Shown: in pieces, positions 13,481 to 30,530 of the stretch
Layout: every line of letters starts with the position of its first letter
Position numbering within the stretch: position 1 is the stretch's first letter
Source of the DNA: Glandiceps talaboti
Taxonomy: Eukaryota > Hemichordata > Enteropneusta > Spengelidae
Direction of reading: 5' to 3'
DNA: 64,000 bases
NCBI RefSeq assembly: GCF_964340395.1
Contig: NC_135550.1
Span: 7,078,101 to 7,142,100 of the forward strand
Program-made: the position numbers and the translations under genes
Notes under the pieces: model-generated
What the model was told of the DNA's origin: nothing
Seen by the model: only the letters and a program-made list of their open reading frames with translations
Database searches by the model: none

Positions 13481-13996
13481 CTCTACAGATACAAATTTAT
13501 CTTCTGTAATTATTCTTGACTTTCAGTGAGAAAAAAGTGAACACGATAATTATCGCTTGAATAAAATAATTATTTCTTCGCAGCTTCTTTCAAACCAATA
13601 TACTAGAGATAAAAGAACACCAAAATATTACTTTCACTGCAGTACGGTTCAGTACGGAAGTCTCGCAGCATGAACAACAACGTGATCATCTCGTTACTTC
13701 TCGAGATTTGTAGTTACCTTGTTTTGTGGCTGTTTATTACATAGCATGATGGTTCGCTACTATTCTCATGGCGGTATAAAAAAGTAACAATACTGACACA
13801 AGCTTCGAAAAAATATTCTACAGTATACTATTTTAGACTTTAGATATTTAGAATAAAATAATATTCAAAAATGGGGTTTTCTACTTGTGCTAAATTTCGC
13901 AATTGGTGTCTATCAAGGGGACATCAGAGAACAAGGTACAGTTGTTGTCTGTAACAGCAGACGAACAAGAACGACGCAACGGGTAAAAAATTGAGG
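13481..13996. promoter_or_regulatory. Candidate divergent promoter region
   Basis: This interval lies between the minus-strand donor-bearing first exon and the start codon of the plus-strand zinc-finger gene. CpG-containing words are denser here than in the flanks, including CTTCTCGAGATT and TCTCGCAG, which resemble TCTCGCGAGA-type elements, and CATGGCGG near 13766. No TATA box stands out. Start sites cannot be fixed from sequence. Confidence 0.4.
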
Positions 13997-20129
<6,133 letters not shown>

Positions 20130-20984
20130 TGACAAAATATAAAAATATCAAAACGTATATATCATTTTTTTAATAAATAAGGAAACAATAATGTATATTG
20201 CATGTAGAAGAGAACGAGCGGAGTTTTTACTGCCATAGTGTAGCTAAATAGTGTTACACTTGTACAAAATACTGACAATGTATGGATGGAACGTTCTACC
20301 TTCATGACGTGGTATTATTTGTAATTTGATCATTTATTTAAAACCACATCTGTACAGGTACATAGGGTGGAACAGAAGAAAAGAAAGGGCTGCAGAGTGT
20401 GTTGTACTTATCATATTCAGCTATATTATATTCAGTACCTTGTCATGCTAGTTGTTGTCTTTTTTATGAAATCTGTACTACAATATCAATTATTTCAACA
20501 ATCATATTTGACAAAAAGTTTTTTTTATAACTTATAGGCATAAATCTATACTTCACTACCAAGGGATCAGCAATGTTTGTTTTTTTATTCACATATATAT
20601 TTTTTTTTGGAAAACCAACATGAATTAAGAATTACCTTCATCAATTCATTCCATAGGTTTTTGAAGAAATGAAAAAAAAAAGATAGCCAACATATTAAGA
20701 TGAACTAGGTCCTAGATTTTAAAAGCAGATGGAGAATATTTATTGGAGAAACTTTGAAGTTTGATCCACACGTTATTTAATAACTGAGGTATGAAATGAA
20801 ATCTCAGGTTTAATATGATAAAAGTATTATTCAGTGCACAGTTTTTAGGTCTAAATATTTATGCTACTGTAAATGATTGCACAAAATTATTGGCTACAAT
20901 ACATTCAGTTTTTTTTTAAAGTATTCATCAAATCAGGATGTTTATTGAATTGTCACTTTTTTGATAATTGATAGACGCACTGAA
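20130..20984 (+). other. 3' UTR and downstream of the zinc-finger gene
   Basis: AT-rich sequence after the stop. An AATAAA at 20172-20177 is only 43 nt downstream, so it could be the poly(A) signal, or the UTR could run further; later signals are plentiful. No other gene is seen here. Confidence 0.5.
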
Positions 20985-21510
20985 AGCTTTCATGTCTCCT
21001 CAACCCAGCTATATAATAGACCTGTTGCCGGTTCCAAGATGCATTGTGCATCTCTGAGGGGTTTGCATGTGTTACTCAGGGGAATGGTTGTCACCTGACC
21101 GTACCCTGGGTTCACCCGTAAAATCCCTCTCTGTCATTGATGGTGTTTAGTCTTTGTTCTATAAAATCACTCATAATCAGAGGTCAACTTTCCATCATTT
21201 CCTAATGAAAATGTTATTTCAAATGTACTAAAGACAAAACAAGACCTAAATGTAACAACATATTAAAGTGCAATGCATCTTGGAACCGGAAAATCAACTA
21301 TTGGAGACGTGGTAGGATAGATATTACTATGTGAAGGATTTCAATGTATGTATACAACAACAGAGGCTGTAGGAGATAGTATGGTCCCCAGAGAGTTAAG
21401 ATGTATAAAGGCCGTTGTGCTGTTATAGACCCATACCATGGGTAATAAATGTCAAGCACTTTGAGTACACTGCGTTGGAAAGTGCTATGTATAAACACAC
21501 ATTATTACTA
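20985..21510 (+). mobile_element. Degenerate SINE copy, interrupted by an inverted-repeat element
   Basis: The left piece (about 20985-21027, with CTCAACCCAGCTATATAATA) and right piece (about 21293-21510) both match the body of the full SINEs at 42983 and 49955. The right piece matches GGTAGGAT..., GGCCGTTGTGC, the GGGTAATAA block and the CACTTTGAG ... GTGCTAT tail ending in ATTATTA. The tRNA-like head is missing or decayed. The gap holds a separate TIR element. Confidence 0.7.
21027..21292. mobile_element. TIR element nested in a SINE
   Basis: The inverted ends share CCGGTTCCAAGATGCATTG (21029-21047 and 21272-21290), with an interior of about 220 bp and no coding capacity. It splits a SINE body. 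The flanking bases both resemble the SINE block around GTATAACTGGGGACCTGG, as expected for a worn target duplication. Confidence 0.7.
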
Positions 21511-21820
21511 TGTCACAAATATGCAAATGATTTGGTGATTGACACTTTCCAGTGGCCCTCAGTGTGTGACAAGACATATTATAAAAATAGCAGACTCAAG
21601 GGAAGATTTTCTTGTACATATCTGAAATCTCATAGTGATAATCAGACTCTGGAAAGACTTGCATAGTATAGCTAGAATTACATCAGGGGGAAACATAATT
21701 GATTGCAGTTTCCAGTGCTTAAACTTAACTTTTAACAAATACATGCATCAGTGTAAAATTCTGTCAATGGAAAAAGTCCTGCCAGTTCAAAGCATTACTA
21801 AGGCCAAATATGAAAAATAG

Positions 21821-22167
21821 TATGTTTCCGATAACCTGACTGACCCTAGTTTTAGCTTCTGACTCTAAACATTTTTTACATTACATGCAAAAGGTAAAAT
21901 TATGATAATTTACTTCTCTTTCCATGTAGATTTTTGGCAAAGTATCTTTGGTCACTTTTTAAAATAAAATCACATTCCAGAGAGAAATGATGTCATTTCA
22001 GCCAATAACAGCACAGTCTGCATATTCTGAATCACCTCATCAACTGTTACGGAAGTATTGTGACCAAAGAGTATCTTGTCTTTGGGTCGAAGTAATTAAA
22101 AAAAAATGTAAAATAAAATAAAATCTACCTTCCCTATTTTCTGAAGTCATGTTATCGGAAACACATA
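21821..22167. mobile_element. Possible TIR element (GTTTCCGATAAC ends)
   Basis: ATGTTTCCGATAACCTGAC at about 21821 is inverted at about 22147-22167 (GTCATGTTATCGGAAACACAT). Inside, a second inverted pair contains TTTGGTCAC or its complement. About 350 bp, with no ORF. Family unknown. Confidence 0.55.
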
Positions 22168-22241
22168 ATTTTTATATTTTTGCCTCATTGAAAGTGTTTG
22201 TCTCTTTTAAATTTGACAACAACTGTGATCAAAACTATCAG

Positions 22242-22708
22242 CACCATGAGGGTGACCCTATTTTTTTGTTATGTTTCTCATTACCCATCCGACCCACATT
22301 TTCACCTCCCACAACAAAATATTTTAATAATTATTTTCACCCACCCTTAAGAAAATAAAAAGTAAAACGGAAAATGTTATGTCACACAAAATAAAATGTA
22401 AAAAAGAATAAAACAGTATTGCAAATAAAAACAAAGCTACAATTATTGCAGCTACCACCCTTAATAGTGTGTGGAACAATGCCCTCTTTTGCAAGAATAA
22501 GCAAGTGTCTGGACTGTCAATGTCATCTACAGTCAAGGCGGCGGTGACAGCACTTGTTCACATCACGAAAAAGGAAAAGGAGAGGCAGAGAAAAATGAAG
22601 ATGATTTTTTTCATTTTTTTTTTCATTTTTTAATCGACTAACTGACCCATATTTGCTATGAAAAAGTAATGAGAAACGTAAAAAAAAAAATGGGTCACCA
22701 TGAAATAA
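22242..22708. mobile_element. Possible TIR element (GGTGACCC ends)
   Basis: The ends contain GGTGACCC, a T run, then GTTTCTCATTAC (22251-22288), mirrored at 22670-22699 (GTAATGAGAAACGTA ... TGGGTCACC). About 460 bp, AT-rich, with no coding capacity. It lies 80 bp from the element before it. Confidence 0.65.
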
Positions 22709-23693
22709 GTCTGACATCTGTTTTAAAACTTCATAGATACAATATATGATATTTTTTAGTATTTCAACAGTGGCTGGATGAACAATGAATAATGTGGTGC
22801 CTTGCCAGTGTGTCTATAAAAACAACTTGTCCCTCCTTTACTTGCAATGTTAGACTGATTAATATCAAACCTTGTAGACCAGTATGTTCAAAAAACCTAT
22901 TTCACAAAAAATGCTACATATGAACAACAGTTGACAAATTATCATTATCTATGTCAGAAAAAAGCATTCACTTTATGTCGACTTTTTTAACACTAAATAA
23001 TTTATTAGCCGTTTTAGCAATGTTTATAGTCATCAGTTATTAAAAATTTGTATGGATTATAGCAATGAATTAAAAAAATCCTTAGAGCAGAAAAGTAAAA
23101 TGCCATTATTTATAGTGTCAGAACTACTGCACTCAAGGAACTAGCGCACACACACAGAAAATGGTCTATGTTGGGATTTCTTGTAGAGAGATGACTGACA
23201 ACTTTTTGTATATTTGCATATCTTGAGTTTTGAGAAACTTTGAATATAAATCATGATGCAGCTGTGAGAAGGAGACAGTGTAAATTATTGGTTGTGTACG
23301 TTTTTCATATCCCATTCACAAACTTTTCTGTGACTTCTCATCGAAATATCTTCATTTTGAAACTTGTCATGACATTTCCATCTTAAAATAGTAGAAACTT
23401 GACATGTACCGGTATAGTGTTAATTAGCTTTTCATTTGTTAAAGAACTTCAAGAGGAAGCAAATGGTGAACTACTTTGGTCATGCAGCACTGTCGCTACA
23501 TTTTAATCCAATTTACCTTATTATTTAATTTATGTCATTTAGAGCACTGTGACAGTTTTACTTTATTACACTCTCATTACTCTATATTTCCTTACAAGGT
23601 CTTTGTGACCAATTTCAATTCATTCTTTGTTGTATTTTTTTTCCCGTTTTTCCTTTGTGTGAATGAGAGATGTCACAAATAAATCTTGTGAGA
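22709..23693. other. No supported gene
   Basis: AT-rich non-coding sequence with no coherent exon or repeat that I can identify. Confidence 0.45.
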
Positions 23694-23842
23694 CAGTAGT
23701 GAATTGTCGTCTGGTCTCTGTCTTGTATATGGTAGACTATAAGATGCGTTACGTCACTTTGCCCTCACAGTAGTGAATTGTCGTCTGGTCTCTGTCTTGT
23801 ATATGGTAGACTATAAGATGCGTTACGTCACTTTGCCCTCAC
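23694..23842. repeat. Perfect 74-bp tandem duplication
   Basis: A 74-bp unit beginning AGTAGTGAATTGTCGTCTGG is present twice head to tail with no differences that I can see. This points to a very recent duplication, or an assembly artefact. Confidence 0.9.
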
Positions 23843-24134
23843 TCCTTATATTTGAAATGTGTGAGGGCGCCCCCATCACGGCATACATTACAGACAATGA
23901 CTGTATATGGGTTTTATTTACAGACTTCATATTACAAGTTAACCTCTGGTTGTTTGCAGGAGGGTTATATATAAGCAATTTTTAAATCACCGATAGTTTT
24001 TGTAAGGTGCCAAGCCAGTTTACTTCGTTAGATGTCTTGTTATTTTCAACTCGGATAAAGTAACTGATTTTTTACCCTAACATTTCCAGTCAAGTCCATA
24101 ATGCTGGCAAGGAGACATACTGTGTATGGCTAAG

Positions 24135-24510
24135 CTTTTAGCCCCCAATGGGCATTGCCTAGAGGGGGCTATTACGTTGGGTTCCATCCATCTGTCTGTG
24201 CATGTGTGCGAATTGCAGCCATATTTATTTTAAACTTTCACAATTTGCATCACAACTTTTGAAGTGTGAGACGTCGTGACTCCATTCAAATGCCTAAACC
24301 CATATTATTAAATATGAGCTTTCTTTTTTAAGACCTTGACCTTGAAAGTTGTTTTCAAGGTCAAATAGCCAAATTTTGGTTATCATCATTGTTTTCCGAG
24401 TCAAACATTTCAAGTGATGATATTGTAATCATGACTTGGGTGTTGCTATGCGACACTGACCAGTATGGGTGGAGCCCTCAACGACAAGATTCTAGTCTGG
24501 GTATAGCCAA
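24135..24510. repeat. Dispersed-repeat-like segment
   Basis: Contains AGCCCCCAATGGGC...AGAGGGGGCTATTACG and, further on, CCTTGACCTTGAAAGTTG / TTTTCAAGGTCAAATAG, an inverted pair. The texture is that of an interspersed repeat. I recognise similar words from invertebrate genomes in general but cannot name the family. Confidence 0.4.
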
Positions 24511-25599
24511 GACTAATAATACAGTGTACGTTGCATAAAAGGTCAATGAAAGTCGGCACAAAAAATCAGGTTAGGTGATGGTACATCCTGTGCTTTATAA
24601 TTGTGGATTTCTACCATTGTGTACATCTACCATTTATACTAACTTCTTTTGTATGCAGTGTAACAAATAGGCTTTGATTTCTACATCTAAATGTGCATGC
24701 TCCATGTGAGAGGTAATTAAAATTGGTAATTAATGGTTGTCAACAGAGGTATCGTTTGGGCAGTTCAGAGTTTTGATCATAGATGCTTTCAACAGAATGT
24801 GAACATATTTGAGTACTGACATTGTTGAGGTGATATTATATATTGCAAATAAAAACAGATGATGGTTCTTTGGATCCGAATGTGAATGTGAATCAAAAAA
24901 AAATTTCAGGCTTTACCTGACCTGGCCTGTACCTGTGTTTTGAACTGACCGGTCAACTATATGTAAGCTCCCAATCAAAAACGCTAAAAAAATACTGCGA
25001 CAGCAGATTCTTGTTCTTCCATGACTCTGATTGTTATGGTTTTCGATGTTTTTAAACTGACAACAGGGCGACATTGTGGTATTGTTTGCGACGAAAGTGA
25101 ATAAATGCTAATTTTTACTCGAAATACAACATGTGAACTAGTATTTTAGAAATTATAAATAAATGGTTTGAGCCTTTGTTATCTTTTTGTTTTTATCATG
25201 TTTTTGATTCAGGAAAATGGAAATGATCTCGATATAATTTTGTTAGATTTTAGAAAATGAACGAAAATGTTATATCGGGTCCCACGAATTTTTCCTTTGC
25301 TTTTGAAAATGATCTCCTTGGTAGCTTTTGCTTTCAGAAAATGACATTATCTGAAATATTTAATATTTGTTGCTTTCAATCGCGGAAAACAAGATACAAC
25401 TTGTTGAATCTCTGTACGTATTTGTTGCCATTTCTGTTGAGATGTGAATTCGAAGTACGGACCATTCGTGTAAACCAGTCGACCTGGCCACACATTTCGC
25501 CGTTTATGAATCCTTGGGGCGTATGTATCATTTGTACTATGCTCTTTATTTTTAAGATGAGAAACAAGTGATAAGTGGTCCGCACATACTGTAGATTTC
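24511..25599. other. No supported gene
   Basis: Mostly AT-rich. The plus-strand frame 25257-25571 directly precedes a LINE remnant and might be an upstream decayed part of it, but it shows no RT motifs. Confidence 0.35.
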
Positions 25600-25960
25600 C
25601 TGTGCACTGAAATACCAACAAACTTTCCCACAATGGAACAAGTTAGATGCTCCTGCCATAAGGTAATGATCGAAATGGGTAGATACGTGAATATACCGGT
25701 AGAAGACAGAATATGCTGTGTGTGTGACGCCAATAAAGTGGAATCTGAAGTTCATTTTTTGATCAAGTGCTCTAGGTACTGACAACAAAGACAAATTTCT
25801 TTCAAACGGTATCCACCATTTACTCTGATTTTATGGATAAGGATGACGAGACTAAGTTCAGCGTAATTATGTCAAGCATAGATAAAACTATTATGATGAC
25901 TGCAAAATTCATGATAGAATGTTTCAGGATCAGGGAGTGTATTTGATTTTCTTTTTGTCT
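25600..25960 (+). pseudogene. Non-LTR retrotransposon remnant (ORF2 C-terminal region)
   Basis: The plus strand reads IEMGRYVNIPVEDRICCVCD then ANKVESEVHFLIKCSRY (about 25668-25780). This matches the layout after the reverse transcriptase in LINE ORF2 proteins: GRY..IP...R.C..C....VE.E.HFL..C..Y, a CCHC-like site. The frame is broken by stops just before GRY and after CSRY, so it is dead. The following 3' sequence runs to about 26100, then a short ACTACACCAC-type tandem repeat. The clade is not assignable. Confidence 0.75.
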
Positions 25961-26107
25961 TGCATTGTAGTCTATATTTATTTCTCAGCTGGTTTGTGCA
26001 TTTTGGTCATGACCTCCTTTGGTCATTCTTATGTGTTTCTGTAACCCGGCCCTCCTCAGGGGATAACTGGGGGTATGTTATTGGAATGGAGAAAGACTTG
26101 ATAACTT

Positions 26108-26205
26108 GATACTACACCACACCACAACACTACACCACATCACAGTACTACACTACAGTACATTATAGTACACCACACACAACACTACACATTACACTAC
26201 AATGT
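26108..26205. repeat. Degenerate (ACTACACCAC)n repeat
   Basis: Low-complexity A/C/T repeat directly after the LINE remnant, a plausible 3' tail or a microsatellite seeded by one. Confidence 0.8.
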
Positions 26206-27774
26206 AGGGAATGTGCTCATCCAATCTTGGGGACTCCTTGCATTAGCTCAGTCAAGAATTAAGACCCAAACACGGGTACTCCACTGTCATCACACATTTT
26301 CTGTGATGATAGTGGTGGGGAAATAACCATGCCCTTAAAACTATCAATGTGGTGGCAGCAGTCTTTGTCACCGAGTCTGGGACGTGTGTCCTTTTCTATG
26401 TCTAACAGCAATATATTTGAACAGGTGAAGGGTCATATTTTAGATAATATGCCGCGGTGTAGGCACTTGAAATCTTTTTACAACATATATTGCCACCATT
26501 CAGCCATATTTTAACAGTTGTAAAACAAAGTGATGTGCACGCGACACATATGGTATAATACCTTTGTGCCAGGTTTAGTTCAAATCTGTTGATGCATGCC
26601 AGAGATATGAGGGTGAATGCATTGACAGATGCACATATAAAGCCCATTGTAGCAAGTAGTCCAACTCCTTTCCAGGTGGTGCCCGTGGGGGGGGGGGGTT
26701 GGTTAAGATGTTACCATGGCTGTAGGCAGTATATTACAGTCAGGTACATATATATACATGGGTGAGTGTCTTCTTTGTAATGATAAGAGTAGAAATGATG
26801 GTTGTTTTTTTTACAAAGATAGACACATAACAACTCTAGGCTAACAATAACAGACCCAAAACACATAGAATGATCCTGCACCCAATCACCTTAAAAAGTG
26901 ATGAGGTGTAACTGTTAATTTGTTTACAGTGCAGTAAAGCTAGGCTTCTGCTCAAAAAATTCCACTTTGACTTGATAATTTTAATGACTGCAATGATAAC
27001 CAATATGGTAAACTTGTCCATACTTCTACATCCCCACTGTGCATAGCACAATTGTTTCTTTTGAATTTTGAAGTTGTCCCAATGTGTATAAAACATGTTA
27101 TATAAATGAAACATCAAGGAAACATAACTTATACTATAATATAACCACATTGTAATGAAAATAGTGTGAAAACTGGCAATCCTTACCATGCACACTTACA
27201 GTTCACATCGAATCAAAAGCTGTATGTGATTTACCTATACACTGCATTGTGTGTATATATATGTAATCATATCAATGTAGATTGACTAGATCAAGTTAAG
27301 CTATGGACACTGATGACGCGTCACAATATATACAATAATAGTTTTAGTTCCTTTCTTTCTAAACTTGTCAAAAGTGATCTCACCAGAGATAGAGTAACAT
27401 CCATTCCTTTTACACTTATGGGCTTCACACACAAGCATACACCACAGACAAGCTATTTCCTTTTACTTGGTCATATTGCAACCATGTTTTAATATCAAAC
27501 AGACTCTCAAAATAGTCAATTTGTAAAAACTATACAAATAATCCATAGAAAAGTGATTACATTACCATTTCTATCAGAACTGGGGTTATTAAGGCATTGA
27601 TAGCTCATACTTGGCCCCGCACTAAAAACCAGAGATAAAAAATAAAATTAAAAAACTCTGGAAAAGCATAGGCGCATACAAGTAGTAGTGGCTTAGCTAT
27701 TCATTTTATTTATGTATTAATCAGTATCAAATACAGACTACAATGCAAATGATGTCTAACAGTGTTAGAGTCAC
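26206..27774. other. No supported gene
   Basis: Non-coding. A poly(G) run lies at about 26688-26698. The minus-strand frame 26836-27195 is AT-rich and hydrophobic by composition, with no domain. Confidence 0.4.
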
Positions 27775-30205
27775 AGTATTTCTCTCCCCTAAATAAAAAG
27801 TACACCCATCCCCTCAATGAAAAGTATGTCCATTCCCTCTGTGAAAAGTATCCCCCCCCCCCTCTCTAAATAAAAAGTACATCCACCCCTTCCTGCACAT
27901 TTTGTTTCACCTGATTTGAGCATGATTTCAAGATTCTGTCACGTGAGTACTGACTTAATCAATCAGGTGACTGAAGCAGTTAGCAGTCTTCAATGAAAAG
28001 TATTTCTCTCCCCTAAATTTAAAAGTTCACCCATCCCCTCAATGAAAAGTATTTCTCTCCCCCAAATTAAAAGTATGTCCAGTCCCTCTATAAACAGTAT
28101 TCCTCCCTCCCCCTAAATAAAAAGTACATTCTTCCCCTCAATGTAAAGTATTTCTCTCTCCAAATAAAAGTACACCCATCCCCTCAATGAAAAGTATTTC
28201 TCTCCCCTAAATAAAAAGTACACCCAGCCCTTTAATTGAAAGTATTTTTCTCCCCTAAATTAAAAGTACATCAATCCCCTAAATGTAAAGTATTTCTCTC
28301 CCCTAAATAACAAGTACACCCATCCCCTCAATGAAAAAGCATTTCTGTCCCCAAATAAAAATTACTCTATAAAAGTATTTATCTCCCCTAAATTAAAAGT
28401 ACATCCCCTAATTAAAAGTATTTCTCCCCCCCCCCTCAATAAAATGTATGTCCATCCCCTCAAAACAAAGTATTTCTCTCCCCTAAATAAAAAGTACACC
28501 CATCCCCTTCATGAAAAGTAGTTCTCTCCCCTGAATAAAAAGTGCACCAATCCCCTCAATGAAAAGTATTTCGCTCCTCTAAATAAAAAGTGCACCCATC
28601 CCCTCAATGAAAAGTATTTCTCTCCCCTAAATAAAAAGTACATCCATCCCCTTAATAAAAAGTACTCCTCTCCCATAAATAAAAAGTGCACCCATCCCCT
28701 CAATGAAAAGTATTTCTCTCCCCTAAATAAAAAGTACATCCATCCCCTTAATAAAAAGTACTCCTCTCCCATAAATAAAAAGTGCACCCATCCCCTCAAT
28801 GAAAAGTATTTCTCTCCCCTTAATAAAAAGTGCACCCATCCCCTAAATGAAAAGTATTTCTCTCCCCTAAATAAAAAGTGCACCCATCCCCTCAATGAAA
28901 AGTATTTCTCTCCCCTTAATAAAAAGTACACCCATCCCCTCAATGAAAAGTATTTCTCTACCCTTAATAAAAAGTACACCCATCCCCTCAATGAAAAGTA
29001 TTTCTCCCCCTTAATAAAAAGTGCACCCATCCCCTAAATGAAAAATATTTCTCTCCCCTAAATAAAAAGTACATCCATCCCCTTAATGAAAAGTATTTCT
29101 CTCCCCTAAATAAAAAGTACATCCATCCCCTCAATGAAATGTATTTCTCTCCCCTAAATAAAAAGTGCACCCATCCCCTCAATGAAAAGTATTTCTCTCC
29201 CCTTAATAAAAGGTACATCCATCCCCTTAATAAAAAGTACTCCTCTCCCCTAAATAAAAAGTACATCCATCCCCTCAATGAAAAGTATTTCTCTCCCCTA
29301 AATAAAAAGTACATCCATCCCCATTATAAAAAGTATTTCTCTCCCCTAAATAAAAAGTGCACCCATCCCCTTAATGAAAAGTATTCCTCTCCCCTAAATA
29401 AAAAGTACATCCATCCCCCTTATAAAAAGTCTTTCTCTCCCCTAAATAAAAAGTGCACCCATCCCCTCAATGAAAAGTATTCCTATCCCCCTTATAAAAA
29501 GTCTTTCTCTCCCCTAAATAAAAAGTGCACCCATCCCCTCAATGAAAAGTATTTCTCTCCCCTAAATAAAAAGTACGTCCATCCCCCTGATAAAAAGTAT
29601 TTCTCTCCCTTTAATAAAAAGTGCACCCTTCCCCTAAATGAAAAGTATTTCTCTCCCCTTAATAAAAAGTGCACCCATCCCCTCAATGAAAAGTATTTCT
29701 CTCCCCTTAATAAAAAGTACATCCATCCCCACAAAGAAAAGTATTTCTCTCCCCTAAATAAAAAGTACATCCACCCTCTCAATGAAAAGTATGTCCCTCC
29801 CCTAAATAAAAAGTACATCCACCCTCTCAATGAAAAGTATGTCCCTCCCCTAAATAAAAAGTACATCCACCCTCTCAATGAAAAGTATGTCCCTCCCCTA
29901 AATAAAAAGTACATCCACCCTCTCAATGAAAAGTATGTCCCTCCCTTAATGAAACTAAATCCATTCCCTCAATAGACAGTAGTAAGTATTTCTCTCCCCT
30001 TAATAAAAAATTATGTCCATCCCCCTCAATGAAAACAACATAACCCCTAAATATATCCATCTCTGGAATGAAAACGTCAAAGTAAAGAAAAATATTTCTC
30101 TCCTTTGAATAAAAAGTATGTCAATCCCCTAAATGAAAAGTACATCCATCCCTTATTTAGGGGAGTGAAAACCTTTCATTTTGGGGATGGACATACTTTT
30201 CAAAT
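27775..30205. repeat. 24-bp / 48-bp minisatellite array
   Basis: The monomer is 24 bp, AAGT(8-9 variable)CCCCT(A/C)AAT(A/G)AA. Two monomer types alternate, AAGTATTTCTCTCCCCTAAA.. and AAGTGCACCCATCCCCTCAA.., giving a 48-bp dimer, roughly 50 dimers over 2.4 kb. A stretch at about 27890-27990 is not repetitive. Because 24 is a multiple of 3, long frames with 8- or 16-residue periodicity open on both strands (278 codons plus, 173 and 144 minus); these are by-products. The left part (before about 28500) is more diverged than the centre. The last unit, about 30155-30205, is in inverted orientation. Confidence 0.95.
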
Positions 30206-30482
30206 AACCTATATGAGGAAAAGGAGTGGTAATACAAAGGACATTGTAGAGTTGAATGAAACGAAACAAACCCACAACCTGTGTGAAATGAACACAGTTG
30301 TGATATGATGAATAAACAAACATACAACCTGTGCGACTCCCTAAATTGTTGTTGATATACAAATAAATCCCCAAATCATTTATATTACAAATGGTAGATT
30401 GGTTGCCTTGTTTATTTGTGCAAACTTAAAGAATCACCTAAAGATAGTTAGAGTTGCAGTTGTTAAATATTAGTTGGGATTA

Positions 30483-30530
30483 ATGTTAGTGTTAGTGTTA
30501 GTGTTAGTGTTATTGTTAGGGTTATAGGTT
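30483..30530. repeat. Telomere-like (GTTAGT)n patch
   Basis: About five GTTAGT hexamers followed by GTTATT, GTTAGGGTTA and TAGGTTA. It resembles decayed interstitial (TTAGGG)n but the main unit has T instead of GG. Confidence 0.7.

Noticed and set aside
25347-25733. 128-codon minus-strand ORF
   Set aside because: Antisense shadow of the plus-strand LINE remnant, whose plus reading has a clear family signature.
29139-29975. 278-codon plus-strand ORF and minus-strand ORFs of 173, 144 and 108 codons
   Set aside because: Products of the 24-bp minisatellite, open on both strands because of its period. No start context or splice structure supports translation.
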